Notes: generated from the letters alone by a model not told the origin. A stretch of 64,000 nucleotides of DNA from Tenacibaculum sp. Bg11-29 (GCF_002836595.1 NZ_PJBB01000003.1:4438501-4502500), one strand, 5' to 3'; numbered from the stretch's first letter, positions 10,171 to 19,487 are shown. Translations and numbers: made by a program.

Positions 10171-10810
10171 ATTTTTTTTGTTTTTGAGTTATATATTTAT
10201 TTGTAATTTTCTTTTTCTAGTTGCTTTTATTTAATTAAACAAACAAAAGCGGTGCTAAGATACATACTTTCTTCTTAAAAAACAATGTTTAATCTAGGCA
10301 CATTCTAATTAAATAATAGGTGAAATTAGAATATCTTTTCTTAAAACGAAACCTAAACAATACGAAAAAAGATACAATTAAGAAAACCACCTTGAAATAC
10401 GGAAAAGTTTAAATTCACATAAAAAACACCTCCATTACGCATAAAACAACAAACCTTTATTTATACAAACTCATTAAAAACCCTAATTTATAATAAAAAA
10501 CTACGCTTTACTAAACATTCCTACAACTAATATTATAAAATATTGATTACCCTTTTGGTAGCATACTATGGTATATTTTAGGGTAAAAAAATATCAAAAA
10601 TTTAATTTAAGAGACAAAAATTTTAATACTGAAGAATGTTTAACTCTAAACTAACCTAAGCTTAACACTTAAAAGTAACTACCATCACAAATTATGTACA
10701 ATTCGAAGCAAAACTTAACCAAATACCTACGCAACAATTACTAATAACAACTTTAATAATAGATACAGAGACAAAACTCTCTTTAGTCTTAACTATTTAA
10801 AATAAAAAAA
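10171..10810. other. Noncoding gap upstream of the T6SS operon
   Basis: About 640 bases between tssB (leftward) and the prfA terminator. No supported coding frame. It should contain the T6SS operon promoter, but no clean TAnnTTTG box is evident on the minus strand. I see no strong inverted repeats other than the terminator at its right end. Confidence 0.6.
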
Positions 10811-10837
10811 CTGCAAGTTTTCACTTGCAGTTTTTTT
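10811..10837 (-). terminator. Bidirectional intrinsic terminator after prfA
   Basis: Arms CTGCAAG (10811-10817) and CTTGCAG (10824-10830) flank a short loop, with an A run on one side and a T run on the other. It sits about 23 bases after the prfA stop on the minus strand. Confidence 0.85.
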
Positions 10838-10859
10838 ATTTTATAATAAATCGATGAAA

Positions 10860-11936
10860 TTAAATACTTTCTCCTAATTCTTTTAGTTTAGAGGTATTCT
10901 CGGCCATCATTAATTCATCAATAATTTTCTGAATATCTCCATTTATAATATTTGATAAATCATATAAGGTTAATCCAATTCTATGATCTGTCATACGTCC
11001 TTGCGGAAAATTATAAGTTCTAATCTTTGCAGATCTATCACCAGAAGTAACCATTGTTCCTCTTTTTAAAGCATCAGCAGCATTTTTCTTTGCTAACTCC
11101 ATTTCGTATAAACGAGAACGTAATACTTTAAAAGCTTTTTCTTTATTTTTATGCTGTGATTTTTGATCTTGACATTGTGCCACTAAACCAGTAGGAATGT
11201 GTGTTAAACGCACTGCCGAATATGTTGTATTTACCGACTGACCTCCTGGACCTGATGAACAGAAAAAATCAATACGTACTTCTTTTGGGTTTATTACTAC
11301 ATCAAACTCTTCTGCTTCCGGAAAAACCATACAAGTAGCTGCTGATGTATGTACACGACCTTGTGTTTCTGTTTGCGGTACACGTTGTACACGATGTACA
11401 CCTGCCTCAAACTTTAATGTTCCATATACATCATCTCCAGAAACTTCAAACTGAATTTCTTTAAATCCTCCATTGGTACCTTCAGAATAATCTACTGTAG
11501 AAACTTTCCATCCTCTACCTTCACAATATTTAGTATACATTCTAAATAATTCACCTGCAAAAATACTTGCTTCATCCCCACCTGCTCCTGCTCTAAGTTC
11601 AACAACCGCGTTCTTAGCATCTTCTGGATCTTTAGGAATTAACATGAATTTAATTTCTTCTTCTAAAACAGGAATACGCTTTTTAGCATCGTCCATTTCC
11701 ATCTTAGCCATTTCCGTCATTTCCGGATCACTTCCATCAGCTATAATTTCTTTAGCTTCTTCAATTGAATCATTCAGACTTTTATACTCATCACCTTTCT
11801 TAACAACCTTACCTAAATCTTTATATTCTTTACTTAACTTAGCGTAACGTTTTTGGTCCATTATAATATCTGGCTGGATAATTAAATCCGAAACCTCATC
11901 ATAACGTTGCTTTATAATTCTTAATTTATCTAACAT
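10860..11936 (-). CDS. prfA: Peptide chain release factor 1
   Basis: 358 aa. The GGQ catalytic motif is present in [10 protein letters not shown] and the stop-codon reading loop carries VPQTE, the PxT tripeptide of RF1 (RF2 has SPF). RF1 recognises UAA and UAG and triggers peptidyl-tRNA hydrolysis on the ribosome. [20 protein letters not shown] and the length fit RF1. It stands alone on the minus strand with its own terminator. Confidence 0.96.
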   Translation of the reverse strand: MLDKLRIIKQRYDEVSDLIIQPDIIMDQKRYAKLSKEYKDLGKVVKKGDEYKSLNDSIEEAKEIIADGSDPEMTEMAKMEMDDAKKRIPVLEEEIKFMLIPKDPEDAKNAVVELRAGAGGDEASIFAGELFRMYTKYCEGRGWKVSTVDYSEGTNGGFKEIQFEVSGDDVYGTLKFEAGVHRVQRVPQTETQGRVHTSAATCMVFPEAEEFDVVINPKEVRIDFFCSSGPGGQSVNTTYSAVRLTHIPTGLVAQCQDQKSQHKNKEKAFKVLRSRLYEMELAKKNAADALKRGTMVTSGDRSAKIRTYNFPQGRMTDHRIGLTLYDLSNIINGDIQKIIDELMMAENTSKLKELGESI

Positions 11937-12030
11937 CTTCTAGCTTTTCTGGTTTGCGAATTTACATTTTTTATCGGAATTATTTTTAAATTTCATTTAA
12001 CTATATTAGATTTAAAATCAATTACGAACT

Positions 12031-12315
12031 ATGAAAACATTAAAACTTTATTTTATTTTTTACAAGACCTCCTTTTTACCCCCACTAGCCTTAGCCCTTT
12101 TTGCTTTATTAAAATTTAATATTATGTTACTCGCTACAATTGCTTTAACAACAGCAACCTTTTTAGTTTGGAGTTATCAGCGCTTTATTAGTGATAAAAA
12201 AAAAGAAAAGCTATACTTTTACTATAATATGGGTATTACAGAACTAAAATTATACTTGTTTGTTTTTTTTATAAACTTAGCAATTCTCGTTTGTACCAAT
12301 ATTTATATGAAATGA
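12031..12315 (+). CDS. Small three-TM membrane protein, partner of an ABC ATPase
   Basis: 94 aa with hydrophobic segments near residues 10-28, 30-48 and 72-92, and a basic cytoplasmic patch SDKKKEK between. No family recognised. The last codons overlap the next gene as ATGA (12312-12315), so the two proteins are probably co-translated. It may be the membrane part of a small ABC system, although it is short for a permease. Confidence 0.7.
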   Translation: MKTLKLYFIFYKTSFLPPLALALFALLKFNIMLLATIALTTATFLVWSYQRFISDKKKEKLYFYYNMGITELKLYLFVFFINLAILVCTNIYMK

Positions 12316-12968
12316 ATTATTTAGAAATTGATAATATTGAGTTAAACTTTGGAACTACCGAAATATTAAAAGCAATTTATTTTAAAGCTGAAAAAGGAAA
12401 AATTACAGGAATCTTAGGAAGTAACGGCTCTGGAAAAACTTCGTTACTAAGAATTATATTTGGTGAGTTAAAACCAAAAAGCAAGCTACTAAGGATTGAT
12501 AATAAACCTGTATTAATTCCATTATACAAAAAAGCATTTATAAAATACCTTCCACAATTTCATATTATACCTAACAACATTTCTTTAAAAAGCTCATTTA
12601 GTTTTTTTAATACCTCTTTTTCTGATTTTTTAATTGATTTCCCTGATTTTGAATCTCAAAAAGATCATTCTTTTTCTGATTTTTCAGGAGGCGAAAAAAG
12701 ATTAATAGAAACTTATGTTATTGTAAAATCTGATGCTGAAATTATTTTATTAGACGAACCATTTTCTCATTTATCGCCATTATACATTAAAAAAATAAAA
12801 GAGATACTAGAGACAGAGAAAACGCATAAAATAATTATTATTACAGATCATTTGTATAAAGAGATCTTAGATGTTTCTAACACCTTATATCTATTAAAAG
12901 ATGGCTGGAATCGGTTATTAACGTCACCCCAAGAACTCATTAAATACAACTATGCAAACACTTTATAA
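12312..12968 (+). CDS. ABC transporter ATP-binding protein
   Basis: 218 aa from the ATG at 12312; an upstream TTG at 12291 is in frame but the ATGA overlap favours 12312. Walker A GSNGSGKTS is near residue 37, the signature reads FSGGEKRL, Walker B IILLDEPFSHL, and the H-loop ITDH. This is a complete nucleotide-binding domain. Substrate is unknown; the only membrane partner in view is the 94-aa protein before it. Confidence 0.9.
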   Translation: MNYLEIDNIELNFGTTEILKAIYFKAEKGKITGILGSNGSGKTSLLRIIFGELKPKSKLLRIDNKPVLIPLYKKAFIKYLPQFHIIPNNISLKSSFSFFNTSFSDFLIDFPDFESQKDHSFSDFSGGEKRLIETYVIVKSDAEIILLDEPFSHLSPLYIKKIKEILETEKTHKIIIITDHLYKEILDVSNTLYLLKDGWNRLLTSPQELIKYNYANTL

Positions 12969-12987
12969 AAACAGAAACTTTACACTT

Positions 12988-13422
12988 ATGAAAAACGGAA
13001 TTTTATTACTATTTATAAGCATATTACTTTCTTGTAACTCTAAAGAAAACCTTAAAAAACCTACTTGGTTAATTGGTAAATGGAAGCGAATCAATGAAAA
13101 ACCAGCCAAGAGTACTTTTGATTTCTGGAATAATGATTTAACAGGAATTGGCTTCACTTTAAAAAATTTAGATACTATTTTTAAAGAAAAAATGAGTGTT
13201 ATTACAATTAAAGATACGCTTCATTTAAAAATTGAAGGTGTAAACGAAGCCCCAACATTATTTAAATTCACACAGCACTCTGACTCTTCTTTCGTATGCG
13301 AGAATCAAAAAAATGAGTTCCCTAAAAAAATTCATTATTATTTAGATAAACAACAATTAAAGTGTAAAATTTCTAATAATGAATTTTTTGTTGATTTTAT
13401 TTTTGATAATATTAAAAACTAA
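12988..13422 (+). CDS. Lipoprotein of the beta-barrel DUF6265-like type
   Basis: 144 aa from ATG 12988. An ATG at 12952 would overlap the ABC gene and adds MQTLYKNRNFTL, which breaks the signal peptide, so I prefer 12988. The signal MKNGILLLFISILLSC is followed by a lipobox Cys, then WLIGKWKRINEKPAKSTFDFW, a pattern seen in small secreted beta-sheet proteins. Function unknown. The stop TAA shares a base with the following frame's ATG at 13422. Confidence 0.7.
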   Translation: MKNGILLLFISILLSCNSKENLKKPTWLIGKWKRINEKPAKSTFDFWNNDLTGIGFTLKNLDTIFKEKMSVITIKDTLHLKIEGVNEAPTLFKFTQHSDSSFVCENQKNEFPKKIHYYLDKQQLKCKISNNEFFVDFIFDNIKN

Positions 13423-13993
13423 TGTTCGTAGCAATTAAGAACAATCAACTAGAAAAATATTACCTATTAATAAAGCTGATGAACTAATTTCTATTGGACA
13501 AGTAAAAACCATAAGTTCGACTGAATACTTTATTAGAAAAGGAGAAACTCCTAAGAAACTTGCTTTTGTTATTTCTGGGCTTTTTAGATATGTTTACATT
13601 GATAAAAAAGGTATTGAATATACTAAAGGAATTATTACCGAAAATAACTTTATTACTTCTTACTCTGCAATGATATCAAAATCTAATTCTCATTTTTTTA
13701 TCGAAGCTCTTGAAGATTCAAAAATATTGAAAATACCCTATACAAAATGGAAAAACCTGATAGAAACTGATAGTTTTTGGTTAAAATTTTTACTTTCTCT
13801 TGTTGAAAAAGGCTTTTCTATAAAAGAAAAAAGAGAAAGGGATTTACTTTTACTAAATGCAGAAATGCGATATAAAAATTTCTTAAAAGATTTCCCTTTA
13901 ATGGAAGGGAGAATAAAACAAGCAATTATTGCCTCCTATCTTGGCATACAACCAGAATCTCTTAGTAGAGTAAGAAGAAATATGCTGACTTAA
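13422..13993 (+). pseudogene. Crp/Fnr-family regulator with a -1 frameshift near its start
   Basis: The first 12 codons (MFVAIKNNQLEK) run in the frame starting at ATG 13422. The remaining protein (ILPINKADELISIG ... ESLSRVRRNMLT) continues from about 13457 in the next frame. One extra A in the run at 13453-13457 would join them into about 190 aa. The joined protein has a cyclic-nucleotide-binding beta-roll (IRKGETPKKLAFVISGLFRYVY) and a C-terminal winged helix (IIASYLGIQPESLSRVRR). So it is either a pseudogene, a sequencing error, or a frameshifting gene. An internal ATG at 13670 would lose the sensor domain. Confidence 0.8.
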
Positions 13994-14023
13994 CACAGGT
14001 CAATGCATAGCCAAATTAACCAA

Positions 14024-14063
14024 TTTACTTTTGTTTTATTATAAATAATAAAACAAAAGTAAA
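14024..14063. promoter_or_regulatory. 18-bp perfect inverted repeat over the SDR promoter
   Basis: Arms 14024-14041 and 14046-14063 are perfectly complementary with a 4-base loop. The left arm contains TACTTTTG (14026-14033), a match to the Bacteroidota -7 box TAnnTTTG, and the right arm ends 6 bases before the SDR start codon. A -33 TTG at proper distance is not seen. It could act as an operator or as a leader hairpin hiding the ribosome site. Confidence 0.5.
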
Positions 14064-14069
14064 TCAAAA

Positions 14070-14813
14070 ATGATTTTAACAAATAACACAATACTTATTA
14101 CAGGTGGTAGCTTTGGAATTGGACTAGAACTAAGCAAACAACTTCTTAAAAAAAACAGCAAAATAATAATTTGTGGAAGATCTAAAGAGAAACTATTTGA
14201 AGTTAAAAAAAACATTCCTGAAATCGAGATTTTTCAATGTGACGTATCAGACCAAAAACAATGTATTAATTTAGTTAATTGGATACAGAAACATCACTCT
14301 AAGTTAAATGTTTTAATTAATAATGCTGCAATCGTACACATAACAAATTTTTTAGATGATGATAATATTATTGAAAAAGCAAAATTAGAAATGGATATTA
14401 ATTTTATAGGCCCTATAACATTAATAAAACAGCTAATTCCAATCATTCAAAAAAACAACAGCCCTACTCTAATAAATATTACAAGTGGATTAATCTATCT
14501 ACCTAGATCTGGCTATCCTTTTTACAATGCTACCAAAGCAGCACTTCATTCTTTCACCCAAGTATTAAGAGTACAAATGAAAAACACAAAATTTAAAGTA
14601 ATTGAAGTTATGTTTCCTGCTGTAAAAACACCTTGGCACAAAGGAAAGCCTCCCAAAATTGCAATCACACCTGAAAAAGCTGTTCTAAAAATGCTAAAGG
14701 GCTTAGAAAGTAACAAAACAGAGATAAAGATAGCCAAGGTCAAACTATTGTATTTTCTATCTCGTTTTGCTCCAAAATTTGCTTTAAAAAAATTAAACAA
14801 TTTAAAAAGTTAA
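14070..14813 (+). CDS. Short-chain dehydrogenase/reductase, DltE-like
   Basis: 247 aa, single Rossmann domain. The NAD(P)-binding glycine motif TGGSFGIG is at residues 11-18, NNAA follows near 92, and the catalytic YNATK near 156 with an upstream Ser (TSG, about 141). Closest architecture is the DltE-like classical SDR group acting on an unknown alcohol or ketone. It follows the broken Crp/Fnr gene and may once have been controlled by it. Confidence 0.9.
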   Translation: MILTNNTILITGGSFGIGLELSKQLLKKNSKIIICGRSKEKLFEVKKNIPEIEIFQCDVSDQKQCINLVNWIQKHHSKLNVLINNAAIVHITNFLDDDNIIEKAKLEMDINFIGPITLIKQLIPIIQKNNSPTLINITSGLIYLPRSGYPFYNATKAALHSFTQVLRVQMKNTKFKVIEVMFPAVKTPWHKGKPPKIAITPEKAVLKMLKGLESNKTEIKIAKVKLLYFLSRFAPKFALKKLNNLKS

Positions 14814-15213
14814 AAAAGTCAGTAGTTAAATACATATCATTAAGTAACTAGTTTTAAATAAGGTGATGTACCCCTTATTGTCAGTTCGAGCGCAGTCGAG
14901 AACTATTAACCTCTAAAAAACAGGTTTCGACTGCGCTCAACCAGACATTACCCATGGTCTTCCAATTAAAATATTCGTAATTATCAACTGACCTCTAAAA
15001 GTTAATAATATTTATAAATATATTTAGCTAAAAAACAGACATAACTTCTAATTGTTTTAGATACACAATCTCTTTACAAAAAACAATTTCCGTAGTTCAT
15101 CCCCCCTACAAGTTTTATTATTTAAAAGTGTAATAAAATTACACGAAAATGGTTTGCATTACCTCCCTTCTACTTTTAACAAGTTCACTACATAGAGAAA
15201 AGTTAATTTAGCT
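14814..15213. other. Intergenic region without genes
   Basis: No supported coding frame. It contains the inverted repeat at 14880-14946, which is listed separately, and AT-rich sequence running up to the palindrome before marR. Confidence 0.6.
14880..14946. repeat. Imperfect inverted repeat, GC-richer than its surroundings
   Basis: The left arm begins GTCAGTTCGAGCGCAGTCGA and the right arm ends TCGACTGCGCTCAACCAGAC; these are near-complements about 25 bases apart. From memory, closely similar paired sequences occur many times between genes in flavobacterial genomes, so this is probably a REP- or MITE-like dispersed element that may also act as a terminator. Confidence 0.6.
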
Positions 15214-15249
15214 TATAAATAAAACGCAGTTAACTGCGTTTTATTTATA
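15214..15249. promoter_or_regulatory. 36-bp perfect palindrome upstream of marR
   Basis: Every base from 15214 to 15231 pairs with 15249 to 15232, with GTTAAC at the centre. It ends 20 bases before the marR start and directly abuts a purine-rich GAGGAA. It could be a MarR operator, since MarR dimers bind palindromes near their own gene, or an intrinsic terminator of leftward and rightward transcripts. Confidence 0.55.
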
Positions 15250-15269
15250 TTTGAGGAAATTTAAAAAAA

Positions 15270-15770
15270 TTGAGTGCAGATTTAATAAATGAAATGGGAT
15301 ATATCGCTTTAGCTACGAGGTTAAAACGGATTAGTGATAAAATGAGTCACAGCACAAGGTTAATGTACAAACAAATAGATATGGACATTGAACCTAATTG
15401 GTATTTAGTTTTAATACTTGTAAAGGAAAAACCAAACATATCAGTAATGGAAATTGCAAAGAGTATGGGATTTACACATCAGTCAGTAAATACGATAACA
15501 AGTAAAATGATGAAAAAAGGTTATTTAAAAATTTCTAAGGACACTAAAGACAAAAGAAAAACAGTTTTTAATATCACTTCTAAATCAATCGATGCCTTGC
15601 CAGAAATTGAAAAAGTATGGGGAATTGGTAAAAAGGTCATTTATGAATTACTCGATGAAGATATTACGATACTAAAACATTTAGATACATTAGAATCAAA
15701 TTTAGATAAAACGTCATTTGGACAAAGAATAATCGATAAATTAGATAGCACTGAAAATGAAAAATCATAA
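15270..15770 (+). CDS. MarR-family transcriptional regulator
   Basis: 166 aa from TTG at 15270, chosen because GAGGAA (15252-15257) sits at ribosome-site distance; the next ATG at 15294 is also possible. The winged helix includes ISVMEIAKSMGFTHQSVNTITSKMMKKGYLKISKDTKDKRKTVF, with the DxRxK-like wing. It overlaps the OsmC gene by 14 bases, so both are one operon. By analogy with OhrR-Ohr pairs it may sense peroxides or electrophiles, but no sensor Cys is obvious in the N-terminal helix. Confidence 0.88.
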   Translation: MSADLINEMGYIALATRLKRISDKMSHSTRLMYKQIDMDIEPNWYLVLILVKEKPNISVMEIAKSMGFTHQSVNTITSKMMKKGYLKISKDTKDKRKTVFNITSKSIDALPEIEKVWGIGKKVIYELLDEDITILKHLDTLESNLDKTSFGQRIIDKLDSTENEKS

Positions 15771-16248
15771 TTACAACGTTAAAGTTGAATGGACAGGTAA
15801 TGAAGGAAATGGAACTCTAAATTACAAATCGTATAATAGAAATCATATTATTTCGGGAGAAGAAAAATATAATGAAATACTAGCTTCTTCTGACCCATCT
15901 TTTTTAGGAGATGAGTCAAGATATAATCCTGAAGACCTCTTTCTTTCATCTTTGTCATCTTGCCATATGCTTTGGTATTTACACTTATGTAGCATTCATA
16001 AAATAATCGTAACCGATTATATTGATAATGCAACTGGAGTAATGGAAGAAACGAACAACGGTAGTGGTAAATTTAAAGAAGTCACCTTAAATCCATTGGT
16101 AACTATTCAAAATAATGACCACCGTAAAAAAGCAAATGAATTACATACTGAAGCAAATAAAATGTGCTTTATTGCGAACTCTTGTAATTTTAAAATCAAC
16201 CACAATCCTAAAACAGTTATAAAAAATAACAGTACTGGTGAAAAATAG
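15757..16248 (+). CDS. OsmC/Ohr-family peroxiredoxin-like protein
   Basis: 163 aa. The two conserved reactive cysteines appear in FLSSLSSCHMLWYLHLC (near residue 69) and CFIANSCNFKIN (near 140), spaced as in OsmC/Ohr, which reduce organic hydroperoxides. The start lies inside the marR tail, showing translational coupling. Whether it is OsmC-like or a YhfA-like member cannot be settled by eye. Confidence 0.9.
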   Translation: MKNHNYNVKVEWTGNEGNGTLNYKSYNRNHIISGEEKYNEILASSDPSFLGDESRYNPEDLFLSSLSSCHMLWYLHLCSIHKIIVTDYIDNATGVMEETNNGSGKFKEVTLNPLVTIQNNDHRKKANELHTEANKMCFIANSCNFKINHNPKTVIKNNSTGEK

Positions 16249-16360
16249 ACTTTAATGCATCTTTAACTCAATACGCATACAAACTTTTAAATTTGACTCT
16301 TATAGTTTTATAAATTAACTTCGCTAACTCGACATTTAATAAAGTAAGTAAAACAAAACG

Positions 16361-17401
16361 ATGATTAAAAACTACACATATATAATATTATTATTCATTT
16401 CAGTTTTACCTATCTTTAGTCAAAAAAATGAAAATTCTAAATTTTCAGATGGCCCATATATTTTCATAGAAAATAGTGAGCTAATTGAAAAAATAATAAT
16501 AAATGGTAAAGTTTCCTCTAAAATTTTAAAGAAAAACACATATGATACCATTTTTAATTCTGAAAAATCAGTTTTTAATAAAGTAAAGAAAATTGCTGCA
16601 TTAAGTGATATTCACGGAAAATACGACCTAGCAATTAAGCTTTTAAAGAATAATAAAATTATTGACAAAAATTTAAATTGGAATTTTGGTAAAGGTCATT
16701 TGGTTATTGTTGGAGACATTTTTGACAGAGGTGATAAGGTTAACGAAACACTTTGGTTAATTTACAAACTTGAATTACAAGCGAAAAAAAAAGGTGGTCG
16801 TGTACATTTCTTACTAGGAAATCATGAATACATGATCCTTCATAAAGATTTAAGATATATAAGTCCTAAATACAAAACCACCTCAAAATTACTAAACTTA
16901 AACTACGATGAACTTTATAACAAGAAAACAGTTATCGGTAGATGGCTACGATCAAAACCGACTATTATAAAAATAAATAATACTGTTTTTGCTCACGGAG
17001 GTGTATCTAAACACTTTATAGATCAGAGTGATTTTAATATTGAAAATATTAACGAAATCATGAGAAAATCTATTGACAGGACTAAACAAGAAATGAAGTC
17101 TACAAATTTTTACAACACCTATTATGGTAAAAAAAGTTTAATATGGTATCGTGGATATTTTAATGATAATTTAAAAGATGCTGACATTTCAGGAATCTTA
17201 AAAAAAATAGAATCTGAACATGTAGTTGTAGGGCATTGCTCTAATGGAGTAATTGTTCAATTATTTGATCATAAAATTTTTGGTGTAGACTCTAGTATTA
17301 AAAAAGGGAAATATGGAGAAATTTTACTTATTAAAAACAACAAATACTATAGAGGAACTTTAGATGGTAAGAAAATAAAATTCAATAAAAAGGATAACTA
17401 A
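16361..17401 (+). CDS. Secreted calcineurin-like metallophosphoesterase
   Basis: 346 aa with a signal peptide (MIKNYTYIILLFISVLPIFS). The metal-binding blocks are in order: LSDIHGKYD, VIVGDIFDRGD, LLGNHEYM, FAHGG and VVGHCS. This matches the PPP-like phosphoesterase fold with two metals. It is likely exported or periplasmic; the substrate is unknown (phosphoprotein, nucleotide or diadenosine polyphosphate are all possible). Stands alone on the plus strand. Confidence 0.9.
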   Translation: MIKNYTYIILLFISVLPIFSQKNENSKFSDGPYIFIENSELIEKIIINGKVSSKILKKNTYDTIFNSEKSVFNKVKKIAALSDIHGKYDLAIKLLKNNKIIDKNLNWNFGKGHLVIVGDIFDRGDKVNETLWLIYKLELQAKKKGGRVHFLLGNHEYMILHKDLRYISPKYKTTSKLLNLNYDELYNKKTVIGRWLRSKPTIIKINNTVFAHGGVSKHFIDQSDFNIENINEIMRKSIDRTKQEMKSTNFYNTYYGKKSLIWYRGYFNDNLKDADISGILKKIESEHVVVGHCSNGVIVQLFDHKIFGVDSSIKKGKYGEILLIKNNKYYRGTLDGKKIKFNKKDN

Positions 17402-17594
17402 TAAGCATTCTTAATTTTCTATCTATAAACTTTTTAAAAAATTACTAGAGTTTAAGTTTTTTTCAATTTTTGTGATATTTATAACTTTAATATCATTATT
17501 GATTTTTATAATATTATAATTTAACTTCGCTTCCTCCTTAAAACGGACTCAAGTATTATACATCCCCAAAAACTAACCAATCAACAACGATAAC

Positions 17595-18788
17595 ATGAAA
17601 AAGTTAATTACAATCATAATCGTAATTTCTACCACCATAACAAATGGTCAAACTTTAAAAGATTCAGTTAACGTAATTTACAAGAACTATTTTGATCTTT
17701 TAAAAACAAAACAAAAGCTTGACACCATAGCCTATAAAATTGATAACTTTGAAGAGTTAATGGTTTCAAATAACAAGATTATTAAGGAACTCTCTGACGC
17801 AGAACTTTTCAGTCTTAAAAAACAGCTAGAACAAAGAACAAAAAAAATAATAAATACTACAGAATTTGTTTTTGCTTCTAACGCTAGTTTAAATGCGATT
17901 AAACAACTAGACGCAACTAGTGATTACCTTACTCAAGTCTCTAGTTTAAATAACCCTAATAATTCTGACTTAGGATTTAGTTTATCTCATGACATAGCCA
18001 ATATCATTGAGAAAAATATCATTAAGAAAAACAAGAAAGTAAACGGAGTAAAAAAATCTAAATTTTTACTTTTTGTTGATAATATTATCAAATCACCTAT
18101 TGCGCAAACAATATCTAGCGCAATTCCTGTTGTAAACTCAATAAAATCTATTGTAAACCTAGTTATGGGTAGTGCCCTTAAAGGAAAAGACATTTCAATA
18201 GACGACGTTATTGAATTAAAAAAATCTTTAAAAGTGTACTTAGAACACTATGAAGGTTTGGCAAAAGCGCAAACTGAATTTGAACAAAATCTAGGTAATT
18301 TAGATATTAGAAAAGAAGGTTTAATTTTACTACTAACTCAATATACTAAAGAGCGCACAAATACTTTAAGTCCGAACAGTATACCTAATCATGGTAAAAA
18401 CCTAACACTTACTGGGCTAATTAATAAACATTACACTGAAAAAATGGTTCAGCAAAAAGTTAATCAAATAATAAACTTAAAGCCATTAGATTATAATGTT
18501 CATCTTACAAATAATCTTTTATTATACCCAAACTATGCTTTAAATCAAGCGAAATTTATAAGAGATGAAATAGAGTCTTTAAGTAACGAATATGTATCGA
18601 TTCTATCAACCTACCAATCAACATTAAAAAAAGTTCTTGAAAAAAGTAAAAATATTGGAGACGCAAATAAAATTGATGTTAAAATATCTGAGTTAGATAA
18701 AAAACTGAAAGAAGTTAAAATCACTTTCTCAGACAACTTAAATCTTTATAAACTAAATACTACTTTTAAGACACTTATGGAGTACTAA
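17595..18788 (+). CDS. Secreted coiled-coil protein of unknown function
   Basis: 397 aa with a signal peptide (MKKLITIIIVISTTITNGQ). The mature part is rich in Lys, Asn, Leu and Glu, with predicted coiled-coil stretches near residues 45-90, 205-245 and 320-395 and a hydrophobic stretch near 165-195 (SPIAQTISSAIPVVNSIKSI). No family recognised. It may be a periplasmic or surface structural protein. Confidence 0.8.
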   Translation: MKKLITIIIVISTTITNGQTLKDSVNVIYKNYFDLLKTKQKLDTIAYKIDNFEELMVSNNKIIKELSDAELFSLKKQLEQRTKKIINTTEFVFASNASLNAIKQLDATSDYLTQVSSLNNPNNSDLGFSLSHDIANIIEKNIIKKNKKVNGVKKSKFLLFVDNIIKSPIAQTISSAIPVVNSIKSIVNLVMGSALKGKDISIDDVIELKKSLKVYLEHYEGLAKAQTEFEQNLGNLDIRKEGLILLLTQYTKERTNTLSPNSIPNHGKNLTLTGLINKHYTEKMVQQKVNQIINLKPLDYNVHLTNNLLLYPNYALNQAKFIRDEIESLSNEYVSILSTYQSTLKKVLEKSKNIGDANKIDVKISELDKKLKEVKITFSDNLNLYKLNTTFKTLMEY

Positions 18789-18945
18789 ATTACTTTAAGT
18801 AGTACAGTTATTTTATAATTTATTTTACGGTTACACCTTACTTATTTTATGGTTTTTCACCTACATTCTTACTCTTAATTATTTAATTTTGAAATATTAA
18901 ATTTTGTATATTGTTTTTTATCCGACAAAAAAACTTTATAAAATC

Positions 18946-18970
18946 AAGAGTTCAGAAATGAACTCTTTTT
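18946..18970 (+). terminator. GAAA-loop intrinsic terminator
   Basis: Arms AAGAGTTCA and TGAACTCTT with a GAAA tetraloop followed by Ts. It is about 160 bases after the 397-aa secreted protein and would end that transcript or a short RNA in between. Confidence 0.8.
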
Positions 18971-19033
18971 TATTGCTTTAACTTTATCACTTTTACTACT
19001 GTTATTTTATATTTTGTTAATTTTAGTTAAGTA

Positions 19034-19067
19034 AGGTTTTACCTTACTTTTTTTTACGGTTTTTTCT
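19034..19067. repeat. Dispersed 35-base repeat (copy upstream of the leader peptide)
   Basis: Contains AAGGTTTTACCTTACTT followed by TTTACGG. Similar sequence is seen at about 18823-18858 and 60307-60340, each in a noncoding stretch. A short inverted repeat (AAGGT...ACCTT) lies inside this copy. The role is unknown; the copy lies about 50 bases before the start of the 19119 gene, so it could be regulatory. Confidence 0.5.
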
Positions 19068-19118
19068 TATTAATCTTATTTTTTACAACTTATATTTGAG
19101 AAATTAAAAACTCAAATT

Positions 19119-19271
19119 ATGTTAAAGAACATTTCAAACTTAGGTTCAGTATTGAACAAATCAGAGCAAAAATCTGTCAACGGAGGACGTAGGTGTTTCC
19201 CTCTCGAGAGTTGCGATATAAATGAAGAATGGGATTTTGGTTCTTGCCAATGTGTATTTTCCAATTCATAA
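19119..19271 (+). CDS. Double-glycine leader peptide, candidate RiPP or bacteriocin precursor
   Basis: 50 aa. The first 23 residues (MLKNISNLGSVLNKSEQKSV then NGG) match the Bacteroidota natural-product leader pattern LGxxLxKxEQKxINGG, cleaved by C39 peptidase exporters. The remaining core starts RRCFPLESCD, contains four Cys and one Trp, and ends in CQCVFSNS. An intrinsic terminator follows 10 bases later. No modifying enzyme or C39 transporter lies next to it in the window, so processing would have to be supplied elsewhere. Confidence 0.75.
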   Translation: MLKNISNLGSVLNKSEQKSVNGGRRCFPLESCDINEEWDFGSCQCVFSNS

Positions 19272-19280
19272 TAATTTATC

Positions 19281-19304
19281 AGCGAACTTCGGTTCGCTTT
19301 TTTT
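19281..19304 (+). terminator. TTCG-loop intrinsic terminator after the leader-peptide gene
   Basis: AGCGAAC-TTCG-GTTCGCT followed by a run of seven Ts: a textbook terminator 10 bases after the stop codon, supporting a discrete short transcript for the 50-aa peptide. Confidence 0.93.
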
Positions 19305-19487
19305 ATATCTCCCATTCTACTGTTATTTTAATTCCTCTATTTTTATTTAATTTCTACTTTTAAAAATCTCCTAAAAGAATTAAATGGTTAAATTCTGAAA
19401 AGTTTTTAATTCAATTTTCAGTCGCTCTAATTGCTACAATTATTGCTTTCACTATTGTTATTTTAATATTTGTTTTACTTTTAAGTT

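Larger units (their letters stand above)
18789..19118. other. Noncoding stretch before the leader-peptide gene
   Basis: No coding frame. It contains a terminator (18946-18970) and two copies of a 35-base AT-rich repeat containing ACCTTACTT and TACGGTTTT (about 18823-18858 and 19034-19067). A related copy is at about 60307-60340. Confidence 0.6.

Noticed and set aside
12291..12311. TTG start for the ABC ATPase
   Set aside because: The ATG at 12312 makes a clean ATGA overlap with the gene before.
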